Assembly (NCBI RefSeq): GCF_001243045.1
Contig: NZ_LN849007.1
Location: forward strand, 338,989 to 402,988
Origin: Clostridium niameyense
GTDB lineage: Bacteria; Bacillota; Clostridia; Clostridiales; Clostridiaceae
Length of the DNA stretch: 64,000 nt
Direction: 5' to 3'
The notes beneath the pieces are model-generated. The model searched no databases and had not been told where the DNA came from. It was given only the letters and a program-made list of their open reading frames with translations. Shown piece after piece: positions 51,558-59,987 of the stretch. The position numbers and the translations under genes are program-made. Within the stretch, counting starts at the first letter, position 1, and each line of letters opens with the position of its first letter.

Positions 51558-51602
51558 AACTAAATAAGGCTAATGGTGTAAAATCCAAAGCCTTATTTAG
51601 TT
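51558..51602. terminator. Terminator-like hairpin after DUF11 gene C
   Basis: A 14-bp perfect stem (51558-51571 with 51589-51602) lies just past the stop of gene C. The rest of 51327-51607 holds the promoter of gene B and AT-rich sequence without a gene. Confidence 0.65.
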
Positions 51603-51607
51603 TTAAA

Positions 51608-54600
51608 TTAACATAGATTATATTTAAAATCACTACTGCTTTTTATAATTACCGTAATAGTTGAAGTAATAGAACCTAATTTTTTATTTGATAATAATAA
51701 AGAAAATGTATCTTTACCTATAAAGTCTATTTTAGGTGTGTATATTAAAGTGCCATTTTCTGAAATAGATGCATATCCGTTTAAAGGATAAGTGTTTAAA
51801 CTGTAAGTTATAGGACTGCTAGTAAGATTAAGCATATCTATATTTTCAATAAGTGGATTATTTTTAGAGGTTATATAAGTAATGTGTTTAAAAATAAGTG
51901 GATTAATAATAGTAGAATTAATAAAAATTATATTATTATTACTATTAAGAATATTAGTAAGCTCACCTCCTGGACTTTGGAAGTTATACTTTATAGTAGC
52001 TAGACTTAAATATTGAATTCCATCAGGGGGAAGAGAATTTACACTACATTGAAAAATTACTGTTGAAGTTTTATTAGGAGATATATTAGCTAAGGAAATA
52101 TCATTTTTAATAGACTCTGATGAATTGCTACCATTAATATTTAAACTGTTAGGTATAAAAGCTAAACCATTAGAAATCTTGAATGTTACAATAGGATTTT
52201 CAATAATTGTACTATTGTTGTTTTCCACCAACAATGTAAATTTAACATAATCTCCTATACTCACAGAACGTTTACTAGAATTTAAGATTATATTAGGTTT
52301 TATAATAATTGCATTACTGTGTATAGTATTGTTAGCAGAAATTTTATTAGATAGGGTTCCTGCAATACTATTAAAGTCATAATCAAGATTAACATTATTT
52401 ATATATTCAATACCTAAAGAAGGTGTACTAACAACAGTTGCTTTAAATTCAACAGTAACGGGGTTAGTTAAATCAATATTAGGCAAGGTTACACCAGTTT
52501 CTAAGGAATTTGTAGATTCAGTACCATTGACAGTTAAAGAATTTGCTTTATAAGTTAATCCTGATGGTAAAGTATCAGTCAAAACTGGATTTTCAATAAT
52601 AGTGGAAGTATCATTTGAGATAGTAATTGAGTATATTACGATGTCGTTGATATTTACAATATTAGGATTAGCAGAAATATTGATATTAGGAGTAATGACA
52701 ATGCTATCAGAGTAAATATTGTTAGTAGCAGAAACAGAGCTAGATAAATCAGTATTATCTGGGGATTTAAAAGTGTAAGAAAGTGTAGCAGAATTACTAT
52801 ATTTATTACCAGTAGTAGGATTGGAATTAACATTAGCAGTAAATTTAATAGTAGAAGTAGTATTAGGAGCTATAGTGTTTAAATTAATAGCAGTTATGGG
52901 ATCTTTAGAATCAGTACCATCAATAGTTAAAGAATCATTTACATAAGAAAAGCCGTCAGGCAGAGTATCATTTAAAGTAACAGAGTCAATAGATTCAGTA
53001 AGACTAGTATTTTTAACAGAGATAGTGTACTGAACAGTATTGCCAATAGCAACTACATGCTCAATGGCATTACTAGATTTATCAGAGATGGAAATAGTAG
53101 GAGTAATAACAACGCTATTAGAGTAAATGCTGTTAGTAGAGGAAACAGAGCTAGATAAATCAGTATTATCTGGAGACTTAAAAGTGTAAGAAAGTGTAGC
53201 GGAATTAATATATTTATCACCAGTAGTAGGATTGGAATTAACATTGGCAGTAAATTTAATAGTAGAAGTAGTATTAGGAGCTATAGTGTTTAAATTAATA
53301 GCAGTTATGGGATCCGTAGAATCAGTACCATCAATAGTTAAAGAATCATTAACATAAGATAATTCGGGAGGTAAAGTATCGCTTAAAATAACAGAGTTAA
53401 TAGATTCAGTTAAACTAGTATTTTTAACAGAGATAGTGTACTGAACAGTATTGCCAACAGCAACTACATGATCAATGGTATTACTAGATTTATCAGAGAT
53501 AGAAATAGTAGGAGTAATAACAATGCTATTAGAGTAAATATTGTTAGTAGAGGAAACAGAGCTAGATAAATCAGTATTATCTGGAGACTTAAAAGTATAA
53601 GAAAGTGTAGCGGAATTAGTATATTTGTCACCAGTAGTAGGATTGGAATTAACATTGGCAGTAAATTTAATAGTAGAAGTAGTATTAGGAGCTATAGTAT
53701 TTAAATTAATATTAGTTATGGGATCCGTAGAATCAGTACCATCAATAGTTAAAGAATCATTTACATAAGAAAAGCCGTCAGGCAGAGTATCATTTAAAGT
53801 AACAGAGTCAATAGATTCAGTAAGACTAGTATTTTTAACAGAGATAGTGTACTGAACAGTATTGCCAACGGCAACTACATGCTCAATGGCATTACTAGAT
53901 TTATCGGAGATAGAAATAGTAGGAGTAATAACAACGCTATTAGAGTAAATATTGTTAATAGCAGAAACAGAGCTAGATAAATCAGTATTATCTGGAGACT
54001 TAAAGGTGTAAGAAAGTGTAGCGGAATTAGTATATTTGTCACCAGTAGTAGGATCGGAATTAACATTAGCAGTAAATTTAATAGTAGAAGTAGTATTAGG
54101 AGCTATAGTGTTTAAATTAATATTAGTTATGGGATCCGTAGAATCAATATCATCAATAGTTAAAGAATTAGCAACATAAGAAAGGCCGTCAGGCAGAGTA
54201 TCATTTAAAGTAACGGAGTCAATAGATTCTGTTAAACTGGTATTTTTAACAGAGATAGTGTACTGAACAGTATTGCCAACAGCAACTACATGCTCAATGG
54301 CATTACTAGATTTATCAGAGATAGAAATAGTAGGAGTAATAACAACGCTATTAGAGTAAATATTGTTAATAGCAGAAACAGAGCTAGATAAATCAGTATT
54401 ATCTGGAGACTTAAAAGTGTAAGAAAGTGTAGCGGAATTAGTATATTTATCACCAGTAGTAGGTGCTGAATTAACATTAGCAGTAAATTTAATAGTAGAA
54501 GTAGTATTAGGAGCTATAGTGTTTAAATTAATATTAGTTATGGGATCCGTAGAATCAGTATCATCAATAGTTAAAGAATCATTAACATAAGATAATTCGG

Positions 54601-56215
54601 GAGGTAAAGTATCGCTTAAAATAACAGAGTTAATAGATTCAGTAAGACTAGTATTTTTAACAGAGATAGTGTACTGAACAGTATTACCAACGGCAACTAC
54701 ATGCTCAATGGCATTACTAGATTTATCAGAGATAGAAATAGTAGGAATTATGGATATATTACTAGAATATATAACATCAGTAGTTGTATCGCTTCTATTT
54801 ATAGTATCTATAGTACCTGAAGTAATTGTGTTATTGGGAACATCAAAGCTATAATCTATTTTGACAGAGTTAATGTATTTAGAATTACTATGGGCAGGAC
54901 CATTTACGGTAGCTTTAAATTTTACAGGAATAGTTTGACCGATATTAATAGGTCCTAATGATACACCAGCTGTAGGATCTCCAGCAGTAGATGTATCGTT
55001 AACAATTAAAGTATTTGAATTATAGGAAAATCCACTAGGCAATGTATCAGTCAAAGTTACATTTTTAGCATCTACGTCTCCTGAATTTTTTACATAAATT
55101 GTGTATTCTACAATATCTCCTATACTTACAATATTTTTATTAGCAGTTATATTTAAATTACTAAATAGAGGAGTGGCTATATCTATTTGTGTAGCTATAC
55201 CATTAACAAAATACTCACGAGCACTAGCCTTAAATTGTAACACTGCAGAAGTTTGATTATTACTCAATTTATTGCTTGCATCTACATTAGTTATATCTTG
55301 ACTTTGACGTCCACCAGGGACATTAGTTGTATTTATAATGTCTTGATTTCTATCTCCAAAGGTACCAAAGGAATCTAGTTCTCCTAGGTCATTATTAATC
55401 TGTGACCCAAAAAAATTATCCACCATATTTCGTGGACCAGATAAAGGAGTTAAGTCAGAAATAGTTGATCCAAATAAAACCTGGTCGCCGGTATCAACTG
55501 CAGAACCACGTAAAGCAGATAATAATATTCTACCTTTAGCGGATCTAGATAATGGTGTTTTAAAATTAGATAAATTTAAGTCAAAAGTAGAATTGGGTGC
55601 TATAGGTTGAATATTACTGTATAGTGATATATATCTAGAGGGAAGAGATTGATTTTCATAACAAACAGCTAGTGTCCATCCACAACTATTATAAGAATTA
55701 TTATCTTGTTGATTGGTTCCAATAGCTCCGCTTAGTACATAAATTCCAGACATGGATCTACTTACGTATTCTGTTACATTTGACCAATTTGTATAAAATG
55801 TACAACTGCCATCATCTGAAACTTCCAGTCTCCTTCCGTCCAGCTTAGATTTATCTATAGTTATTGACTGAGGGGGCGTTGTTGGTATAATAAATTGAAT
55901 TGTAGCATTTAATGTTTCAGAAATATGATCTTCATGTTGTACTTGGCAAGTACCACCCCAAATTAGTTCTGCATGTAAGATAGTACTACCTTCTGGAATA
56001 GTTAATTTAGCGGAGGAAGAATTTGAAGTATAAGATAATGTGGTACCATTTGGATAAGTGGGAACAATATCGCTTGTATTGGTAGTTATATAGGCACCTA
56101 TTGAACTAGCAGTACCAATATCTTGGCTATTAAGTGCTTTACTTAATCCTAAAGAATTTCCAGTGAAAGTAATAGCCCCATTTACGTTTTGAGAAAATAC
56201 AGTAGTTATAGGCAT
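51608..56215 (-). CDS. DUF11-repeat spore-surface-like protein C (8 repeats, 5 nearly identical)
   Basis: This is the largest family member at 1535 residues. The N-terminal domain (about 1-345) has NGAITFTGNSLGLSK, LIWGGTCQV, NSCGWTLAVCYENQ, GDQVLFGSTISDLTPL and GGRQSQDITNVD. One diverged DUF11 repeat is followed by five nearly identical 137-residue repeats (about residues 490-1175; each with VGNTVQYTISVKNTSLTESI), two diverged repeats shared with gene D, and an Ig/cadherin-like domain ending KYNLC. There is no signal peptide or anchor. Single cysteines are scattered through the N-domain. The ATG follows GAAGGGAG. A full sigma-K consensus lies 42 bp upstream. Confidence 0.87.
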   Translation of the reverse strand: MPITTVFSQNVNGAITFTGNSLGLSKALNSQDIGTASSIGAYITTNTSDIVPTYPNGTTLSYTSNSSSAKLTIPEGSTILHAELIWGGTCQVQHEDHISETLNATIQFIIPTTPPQSITIDKSKLDGRRLEVSDDGSCTFYTNWSNVTEYVSRSMSGIYVLSGAIGTNQQDNNSYNSCGWTLAVCYENQSLPSRYISLYSNIQPIAPNSTFDLNLSNFKTPLSRSAKGRILLSALRGSAVDTGDQVLFGSTISDLTPLSGPRNMVDNFFGSQINNDLGELDSFGTFGDRNQDIINTTNVPGGRQSQDITNVDASNKLSNNQTSAVLQFKASAREYFVNGIATQIDIATPLFSNLNITANKNIVSIGDIVEYTIYVKNSGDVDAKNVTLTDTLPSGFSYNSNTLIVNDTSTAGDPTAGVSLGPINIGQTIPVKFKATVNGPAHSNSKYINSVKIDYSFDVPNNTITSGTIDTINRSDTTTDVIYSSNISIIPTISISDKSSNAIEHVVAVGNTVQYTISVKNTSLTESINSVILSDTLPPELSYVNDSLTIDDTDSTDPITNINLNTIAPNTTSTIKFTANVNSAPTTGDKYTNSATLSYTFKSPDNTDLSSSVSAINNIYSNSVVITPTISISDKSSNAIEHVVAVGNTVQYTISVKNTSLTESIDSVTLNDTLPDGLSYVANSLTIDDIDSTDPITNINLNTIAPNTTSTIKFTANVNSDPTTGDKYTNSATLSYTFKSPDNTDLSSSVSAINNIYSNSVVITPTISISDKSSNAIEHVVAVGNTVQYTISVKNTSLTESIDSVTLNDTLPDGFSYVNDSLTIDGTDSTDPITNINLNTIAPNTTSTIKFTANVNSNPTTGDKYTNSATLSYTFKSPDNTDLSSSVSSTNNIYSNSIVITPTISISDKSSNTIDHVVAVGNTVQYTISVKNTSLTESINSVILSDTLPPELSYVNDSLTIDGTDSTDPITAINLNTIAPNTTSTIKFTANVNSNPTTGDKYINSATLSYTFKSPDNTDLSSSVSSTNSIYSNSVVITPTISISDKSSNAIEHVVAIGNTVQYTISVKNTSLTESIDSVTLNDTLPDGFSYVNDSLTIDGTDSKDPITAINLNTIAPNTTSTIKFTANVNSNPTTGNKYSNSATLSYTFKSPDNTDLSSSVSATNNIYSDSIVITPNINISANPNIVNINDIVIYSITISNDTSTIIENPVLTDTLPSGLTYKANSLTVNGTESTNSLETGVTLPNIDLTNPVTVEFKATVVSTPSLGIEYINNVNLDYDFNSIAGTLSNKISANNTIHSNAIIIKPNIILNSSKRSVSIGDYVKFTLLVENNNSTIIENPIVTFKISNGLAFIPNSLNINGSNSSESIKNDISLANISPNKTSTVIFQCSVNSLPPDGIQYLSLATIKYNFQSPGGELTNILNSNNNIIFINSTIINPLIFKHITYITSKNNPLIENIDMLNLTSSPITYSLNTYPLNGYASISENGTLIYTPKIDFIGKDTFSLLLSNKKLGSITSTITVIIKSSSDFKYNLC
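51640..52695 (-). repeat. 3' segment shared with DUF11 gene D
   Basis: The last two DUF11 repeats and the Ig-like domain of gene C are nearly identical to 56530-57590 in gene D. The closest match is around 52270-52670 (both encode NPIVNINDIV-like and GVTLPNIDLTNPVTVEFKA segments). This suggests recent duplication or gene conversion. Confidence 0.8.
52690..54745 (-). repeat. Five tandem 411-bp repeats inside DUF11 gene C
   Basis: The marker AACTACATG recurs at 53051, 53462, 53873, 54284 and 54695, always 411 bp apart, so each unit encodes 137 residues in phase. Units differ by a few substitutions that are mixed between copies (PPELSYVNDS in units 1 and 4, PDGFSYVNDS in 3 and 5), a sign of unequal crossover. 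Confidence 0.95.
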
Positions 56216-56256
56216 AAAATACTCCCTTCTTAATTTTATAAAATTCTTATCATTAG

Positions 56257-56283
56257 TATAATATGAATTTAATTATAGTAAGT
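56257..56283 (-). promoter_or_regulatory. Candidate sigma-K promoter of DUF11 gene C
   Basis: AC (56283-56282), 16 bp, then CATATTATA (56265-56257) on the minus strand. This is a full match to the consensus. Confidence 0.7.
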
Positions 56284-56364
56284 TTATAAATATATTAGAA
56301 ATTTTAATATTATAAATATGTTAATTTAAAATAATAGTGGATATAAATCTTAGATTATAAAAAT

Positions 56365-56409
56365 AAAAAGTATAGATTAAGATCAATAGATAATTAATCT
56401 ATACTTTTT
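56365..56409. terminator. Terminator after DUF11 gene D
   Basis: A 16-bp perfect stem (56365-56380 with 56394-56409) is followed, on the minus strand, by TATTTTTAT. The rest of 56216-56489 holds the gene C promoter and no gene. Confidence 0.75.
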
Positions 56410-56489
56410 AAGAAAGTGTTTTATTATATTGAATTTGATAGTTTATGAGAGAAAAATTCAGAAGTATAATCATGAGTTGAATTTTTTAG

Positions 56490-59400
56490 TTAGTTTTTTA
56501 ATGCACAAAAGTTATTTTTAACGTTATTATTATCTTTTACAATAACAATAATGGTGGAAACAACAGAATCTAGATCTTTATTTGATAATAGTAATGAAAA
56601 CGTATCTTCACCTATAAAATCTATTTTAGGTGTATATACTAAAGTGCCATTTTCTGAAATAGATGCATATCCGTTTGCAGGATAAGTATTTAAATTATAA
56701 GTTATAGGAGTATTAGTAAGGTTAAGTCCACCTATATTTTGAATAAGTGGATTATTTTTGGAAATTGTATAAATAAGCGTAGGTGAAATAAGCGGATTAA
56801 CTACAAAAGATTTAATAAAAAGTGAATTAATATTACTATCAAGAACATTAGTAAGCTGACCTCTTGGACTTTGGAAACTATATTTTATAGTAGCTAAGTT
56901 TAAATACCTAATACCATCAGGAGGAGTAGAATTTACCCTACATTGAAAAATTACTGTTGAAGTTTTATTAGGAGATATATTAGCTAAGGAAATATCATTT
57001 TCGATAGACTCTGATGAATTGCTACCATTAATATTTAAACTGTTGGGTATAAAAGTTAAACCATTAGAAACTTTGAATGTTACAATAGGATTTTCAATAG
57101 TTATACTATTGATATTTTCTACTAACAATGTAAATTTAACATAATCTCCTATACTCACAGAACGTTTACTAGAACTTAAAATTATATTAGGTTTTATAAT
57201 AATTGCATTACTGTGTATAGTATTATTAGCAGAAATTTTATTAGATAGGGTTCCTGCAATACTATTAAAGTCATAATCAAGATTAACATTATTTATATAT
57301 TCAACACCTACAAAAGGCGTACTAACAACAGTTGCTTTAAATTCAACAGTAACGGGGTTAGTTAAATCAATATTAGGCAAGGTTACACCAGTTTCCAAGG
57401 AATTTGTAGATTCAGTACCATTGACAGTTAAAGAATTTTCTTTATAAGTTAATCCTGATGGCAAAGTATCGGTCAAAACTGGATTTTCAATAATAGTGGA
57501 AGTATCATTTGATACATTAATTGAGTATGTTACTATGTCATTGATATTTACAATATTAGGATTAGCAGAAATACTAATATTAGGAGTAATTATAATAGAG
57601 TCAGAGTATACAGTACTATTAGCTGATACTGTATTACTTAAGGCAGTATTATCAGGAGTTAAGAATTCATAATTAACTACAGTATTAGTAACATATTGGG
57701 AACCACTAGATGGAGTGCCAGTAACATTAGCAGTAAATTTTATAGTAGCAGTACTATTAGAATTAATAGTACCTATATCTATAGAAGATATATTATCAGT
57801 AGAAGGACGATCATTAACGTATAAAGTATCAGGTTTATAAGTAAGACCTTCAGGAAGAGTATTTTCTAAAATAACATTTTGTACAAAATCAGATGCACTA
57901 GGGTTAGTAACTGTAATAGTATAATTAATGGTATCTTCAATTCCTGCCACATTTGGAATGGTATTACTAGATTTAGCGGTTTCTTTAACAGTAGGGATAA
58001 TTACAATTGAATCGGAATATATACTGTTACTAGTTGACATATCATTACTTAAAGTAGCATTATCGTCAGTTATGAATTCATAGTCAATGTCAGCAGTATT
58101 AACATATTTAGAGTCACTAGGAGGAGCTCCAGTAACTTTAGCGGTAAAATTAATATTAATAACAGTTTCCTTAGGAACAATATCTACATTTATAGAAGAT
58201 AAATCATTGGATGAAGGTTTACCGTTAACAATTAAGGAATTGGCTTTATAGGTTAAGCCTGTGGGAAGAGTATCTTTTACAACAGTATTAATCATTTCAG
58301 TAAGTGGCTGGTAATTAAAGATAGTAATAGTATAATCAATAGTATCCCCAGTACCGGCTACTTCTGAAATAGGATTGCTAGATACAGCTCTTTTTGACAA
58401 AATTGGTATTACAGCAATGGATTTATTATAGATAACATTAGGAGTAATTGCAAAATTTTTAACTACATCACCACCAGGATTTTTAAATGCATAATTAAGA
58501 TTTGCTCGATTTATATAGGTATACCCACCTCCTGTAACAGGAGCATTTACAGTAGCAGAAAATGTTAGAGTAGTAGTTTGATTATGAGAAAGCTCCCTTA
58601 AAGGAACAACTGTTGTGACATCTGTGGAAGTTTGCCCACCATCAATTACTAGAGAATTAGGAACAAACGAAAATTCAGGAGGTAATATATCTTTTAAAGT
58701 TATATACTGAGCCAAAATATTGCCAGTGTTTGTAACTTTTATAGTAAAATTAACAGTATCACCTACAGTTACATATTTTTTATCTGTAGTAATAACTGAT
58801 GTATCAAATATGGGCGAGTCTATATCTATTTGGGTTCCAAGGGTGCTGATACAATAAGTGTCATTAGTAGTATTAAATCTTATAGTAGCAGAAGTTTGAT
58901 TATTAGTAAGAGCAGATGATCCATCAACATTTGTAATATCAATTCCTTGACGACCTGCTACTATATTAACTCCAGTATGAATATTTTGATTTCTATCTCC
59001 AAAAGTACCAGTAGTATCTGTATTTCCAGTATCGTTATTAATCTGAGAACCAAAAAAGTTATTTGTCAAATTTTCAGGGCCATATAGGGGAGTTAAATTT
59101 GATGTATCAGGTCCAAATAAAACTTGATCTCCGTTAATTGTAGCATCCCCATTTAAAGCAGAAAGTAAAAGTCTACCTTTAGGAGTACTATATACTGGGG
59201 TAGTAAAGTTTGTTGTAGTAATATCAACAGGTGTTCCTACACCAACGTAATCTATGCCTACATATAAGGAAAAGTTTCTTGCAGGTAAAAATCGGTTATT
59301 ATATAGTACAGCTAGTATCCAACCACAACAATTAAGATTATTTTCATCTATAGCAGTGGTACCAACTACATTAGAGACTTTAAATGTTCCTGGATGTTGT

Positions 59401-59885
59401 ACATATCTAGTTACATCAGCCCAATTAGTATAGAATGTATAAGGTTGACTAGAGCTAGGGGATGAAGGATATAGTTGCTTACCATCTGGGGAGATGGCTT
59501 GTGTTTCATAGGTAATGGAATCAGCAGTAGATGGACTTGTAGGAAATTCGAAATTTATTGGATTTCCTACAAGAGATTGATTATCCTGTGAACCTGACAT
59601 TCCATATCTAACAATAGAACTCCCCCCCCAAATTAAATAGGCAGAGTGTATAGTAGAACCGTCAGGTATGTTTAATACTGCCTTAGAAGAATTGGTACTT
59701 ATAGAGGAAGTAGTGCCTTCTGGATAATTAGTAACCTGAGAATTTGAATCAACAATTGTATATGCACCTATAGAATTAGCAGTTCCAGCATTAGAAGTAT
59801 TATCTTCTTTGCTCAATCCTAAAGTATTTCCTGTAAACGTCATGCCGCCAGTAAGATTGGTTTGATATGCAAGATATAATGACAT
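56490..59885 (-). CDS. DUF11-repeat spore-surface-like protein D (5 repeats)
   Basis: This 1131-residue paralogue has an N-terminal domain with LTGGMTFTGNTLGLSK, LIWGGSSIV, NCCGWILAVLYNN, GDQVLFGPDTSNLTPLYGP and GRQGIDITNVD. Five DUF11 repeats follow; the last two and the Ig-like end are nearly identical to those of gene C. The tail NNFCALKN has one cysteine. The frame is open 17 codons further upstream, but the ATG at 59885 (MSLYLAYQ) has the GAAAGGAGATC ribosome binding site and aligns with the starts of the other members. No secretion signal is present. A near-consensus sigma-K promoter is 49 bp upstream. Confidence 0.86.
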   Translation of the reverse strand: MSLYLAYQTNLTGGMTFTGNTLGLSKEDNTSNAGTANSIGAYTIVDSNSQVTNYPEGTTSSISTNSSKAVLNIPDGSTIHSAYLIWGGSSIVRYGMSGSQDNQSLVGNPINFEFPTSPSTADSITYETQAISPDGKQLYPSSPSSSQPYTFYTNWADVTRYVQHPGTFKVSNVVGTTAIDENNLNCCGWILAVLYNNRFLPARNFSLYVGIDYVGVGTPVDITTTNFTTPVYSTPKGRLLLSALNGDATINGDQVLFGPDTSNLTPLYGPENLTNNFFGSQINNDTGNTDTTGTFGDRNQNIHTGVNIVAGRQGIDITNVDGSSALTNNQTSATIRFNTTNDTYCISTLGTQIDIDSPIFDTSVITTDKKYVTVGDTVNFTIKVTNTGNILAQYITLKDILPPEFSFVPNSLVIDGGQTSTDVTTVVPLRELSHNQTTTLTFSATVNAPVTGGGYTYINRANLNYAFKNPGGDVVKNFAITPNVIYNKSIAVIPILSKRAVSSNPISEVAGTGDTIDYTITIFNYQPLTEMINTVVKDTLPTGLTYKANSLIVNGKPSSNDLSSINVDIVPKETVININFTAKVTGAPPSDSKYVNTADIDYEFITDDNATLSNDMSTSNSIYSDSIVIIPTVKETAKSSNTIPNVAGIEDTINYTITVTNPSASDFVQNVILENTLPEGLTYKPDTLYVNDRPSTDNISSIDIGTINSNSTATIKFTANVTGTPSSGSQYVTNTVVNYEFLTPDNTALSNTVSANSTVYSDSIIITPNISISANPNIVNINDIVTYSINVSNDTSTIIENPVLTDTLPSGLTYKENSLTVNGTESTNSLETGVTLPNIDLTNPVTVEFKATVVSTPFVGVEYINNVNLDYDFNSIAGTLSNKISANNTIHSNAIIIKPNIILSSSKRSVSIGDYVKFTLLVENINSITIENPIVTFKVSNGLTFIPNSLNINGSNSSESIENDISLANISPNKTSTVIFQCRVNSTPPDGIRYLNLATIKYSFQSPRGQLTNVLDSNINSLFIKSFVVNPLISPTLIYTISKNNPLIQNIGGLNLTNTPITYNLNTYPANGYASISENGTLVYTPKIDFIGEDTFSLLLSNKDLDSVVSTIIVIVKDNNNVKNNFCALKN
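56530..57590 (-). repeat. 3' segment shared with DUF11 gene C
   Basis: This is the counterpart of 51640-52695. The two copies differ by scattered substitutions, more towards the Ig-like end. Confidence 0.8.
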
Positions 59886-59933
59886 AGTGATCTCCTTTCT
59901 GATATTTATAAAATAATTATACTGATTTAATAT

Positions 59934-59960
59934 CATAATATGAGTAAATTTATAATGGGT
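59934..59960 (-). promoter_or_regulatory. Candidate sigma-K promoter of DUF11 gene D
   Basis: AC (59960-59959), 16 bp, then CATATTATG (59942-59934) on the minus strand. There is one mismatch in the -10 (final G for A). Confidence 0.6.
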
Positions 59961-59987
59961 TTAAAAAATAAAAGTATAATGAATAAT

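Noticed and set aside
53053-54477. 63-codon minus-strand frames recurring every 411 bp
   Set aside because: They are alternative-frame shadows of the tandem DUF11 repeats in gene C.
52690-54745. CRISPR-like periodicity
   Set aside because: Units are 411 bp, contiguous, in frame and coding, with no spacers.
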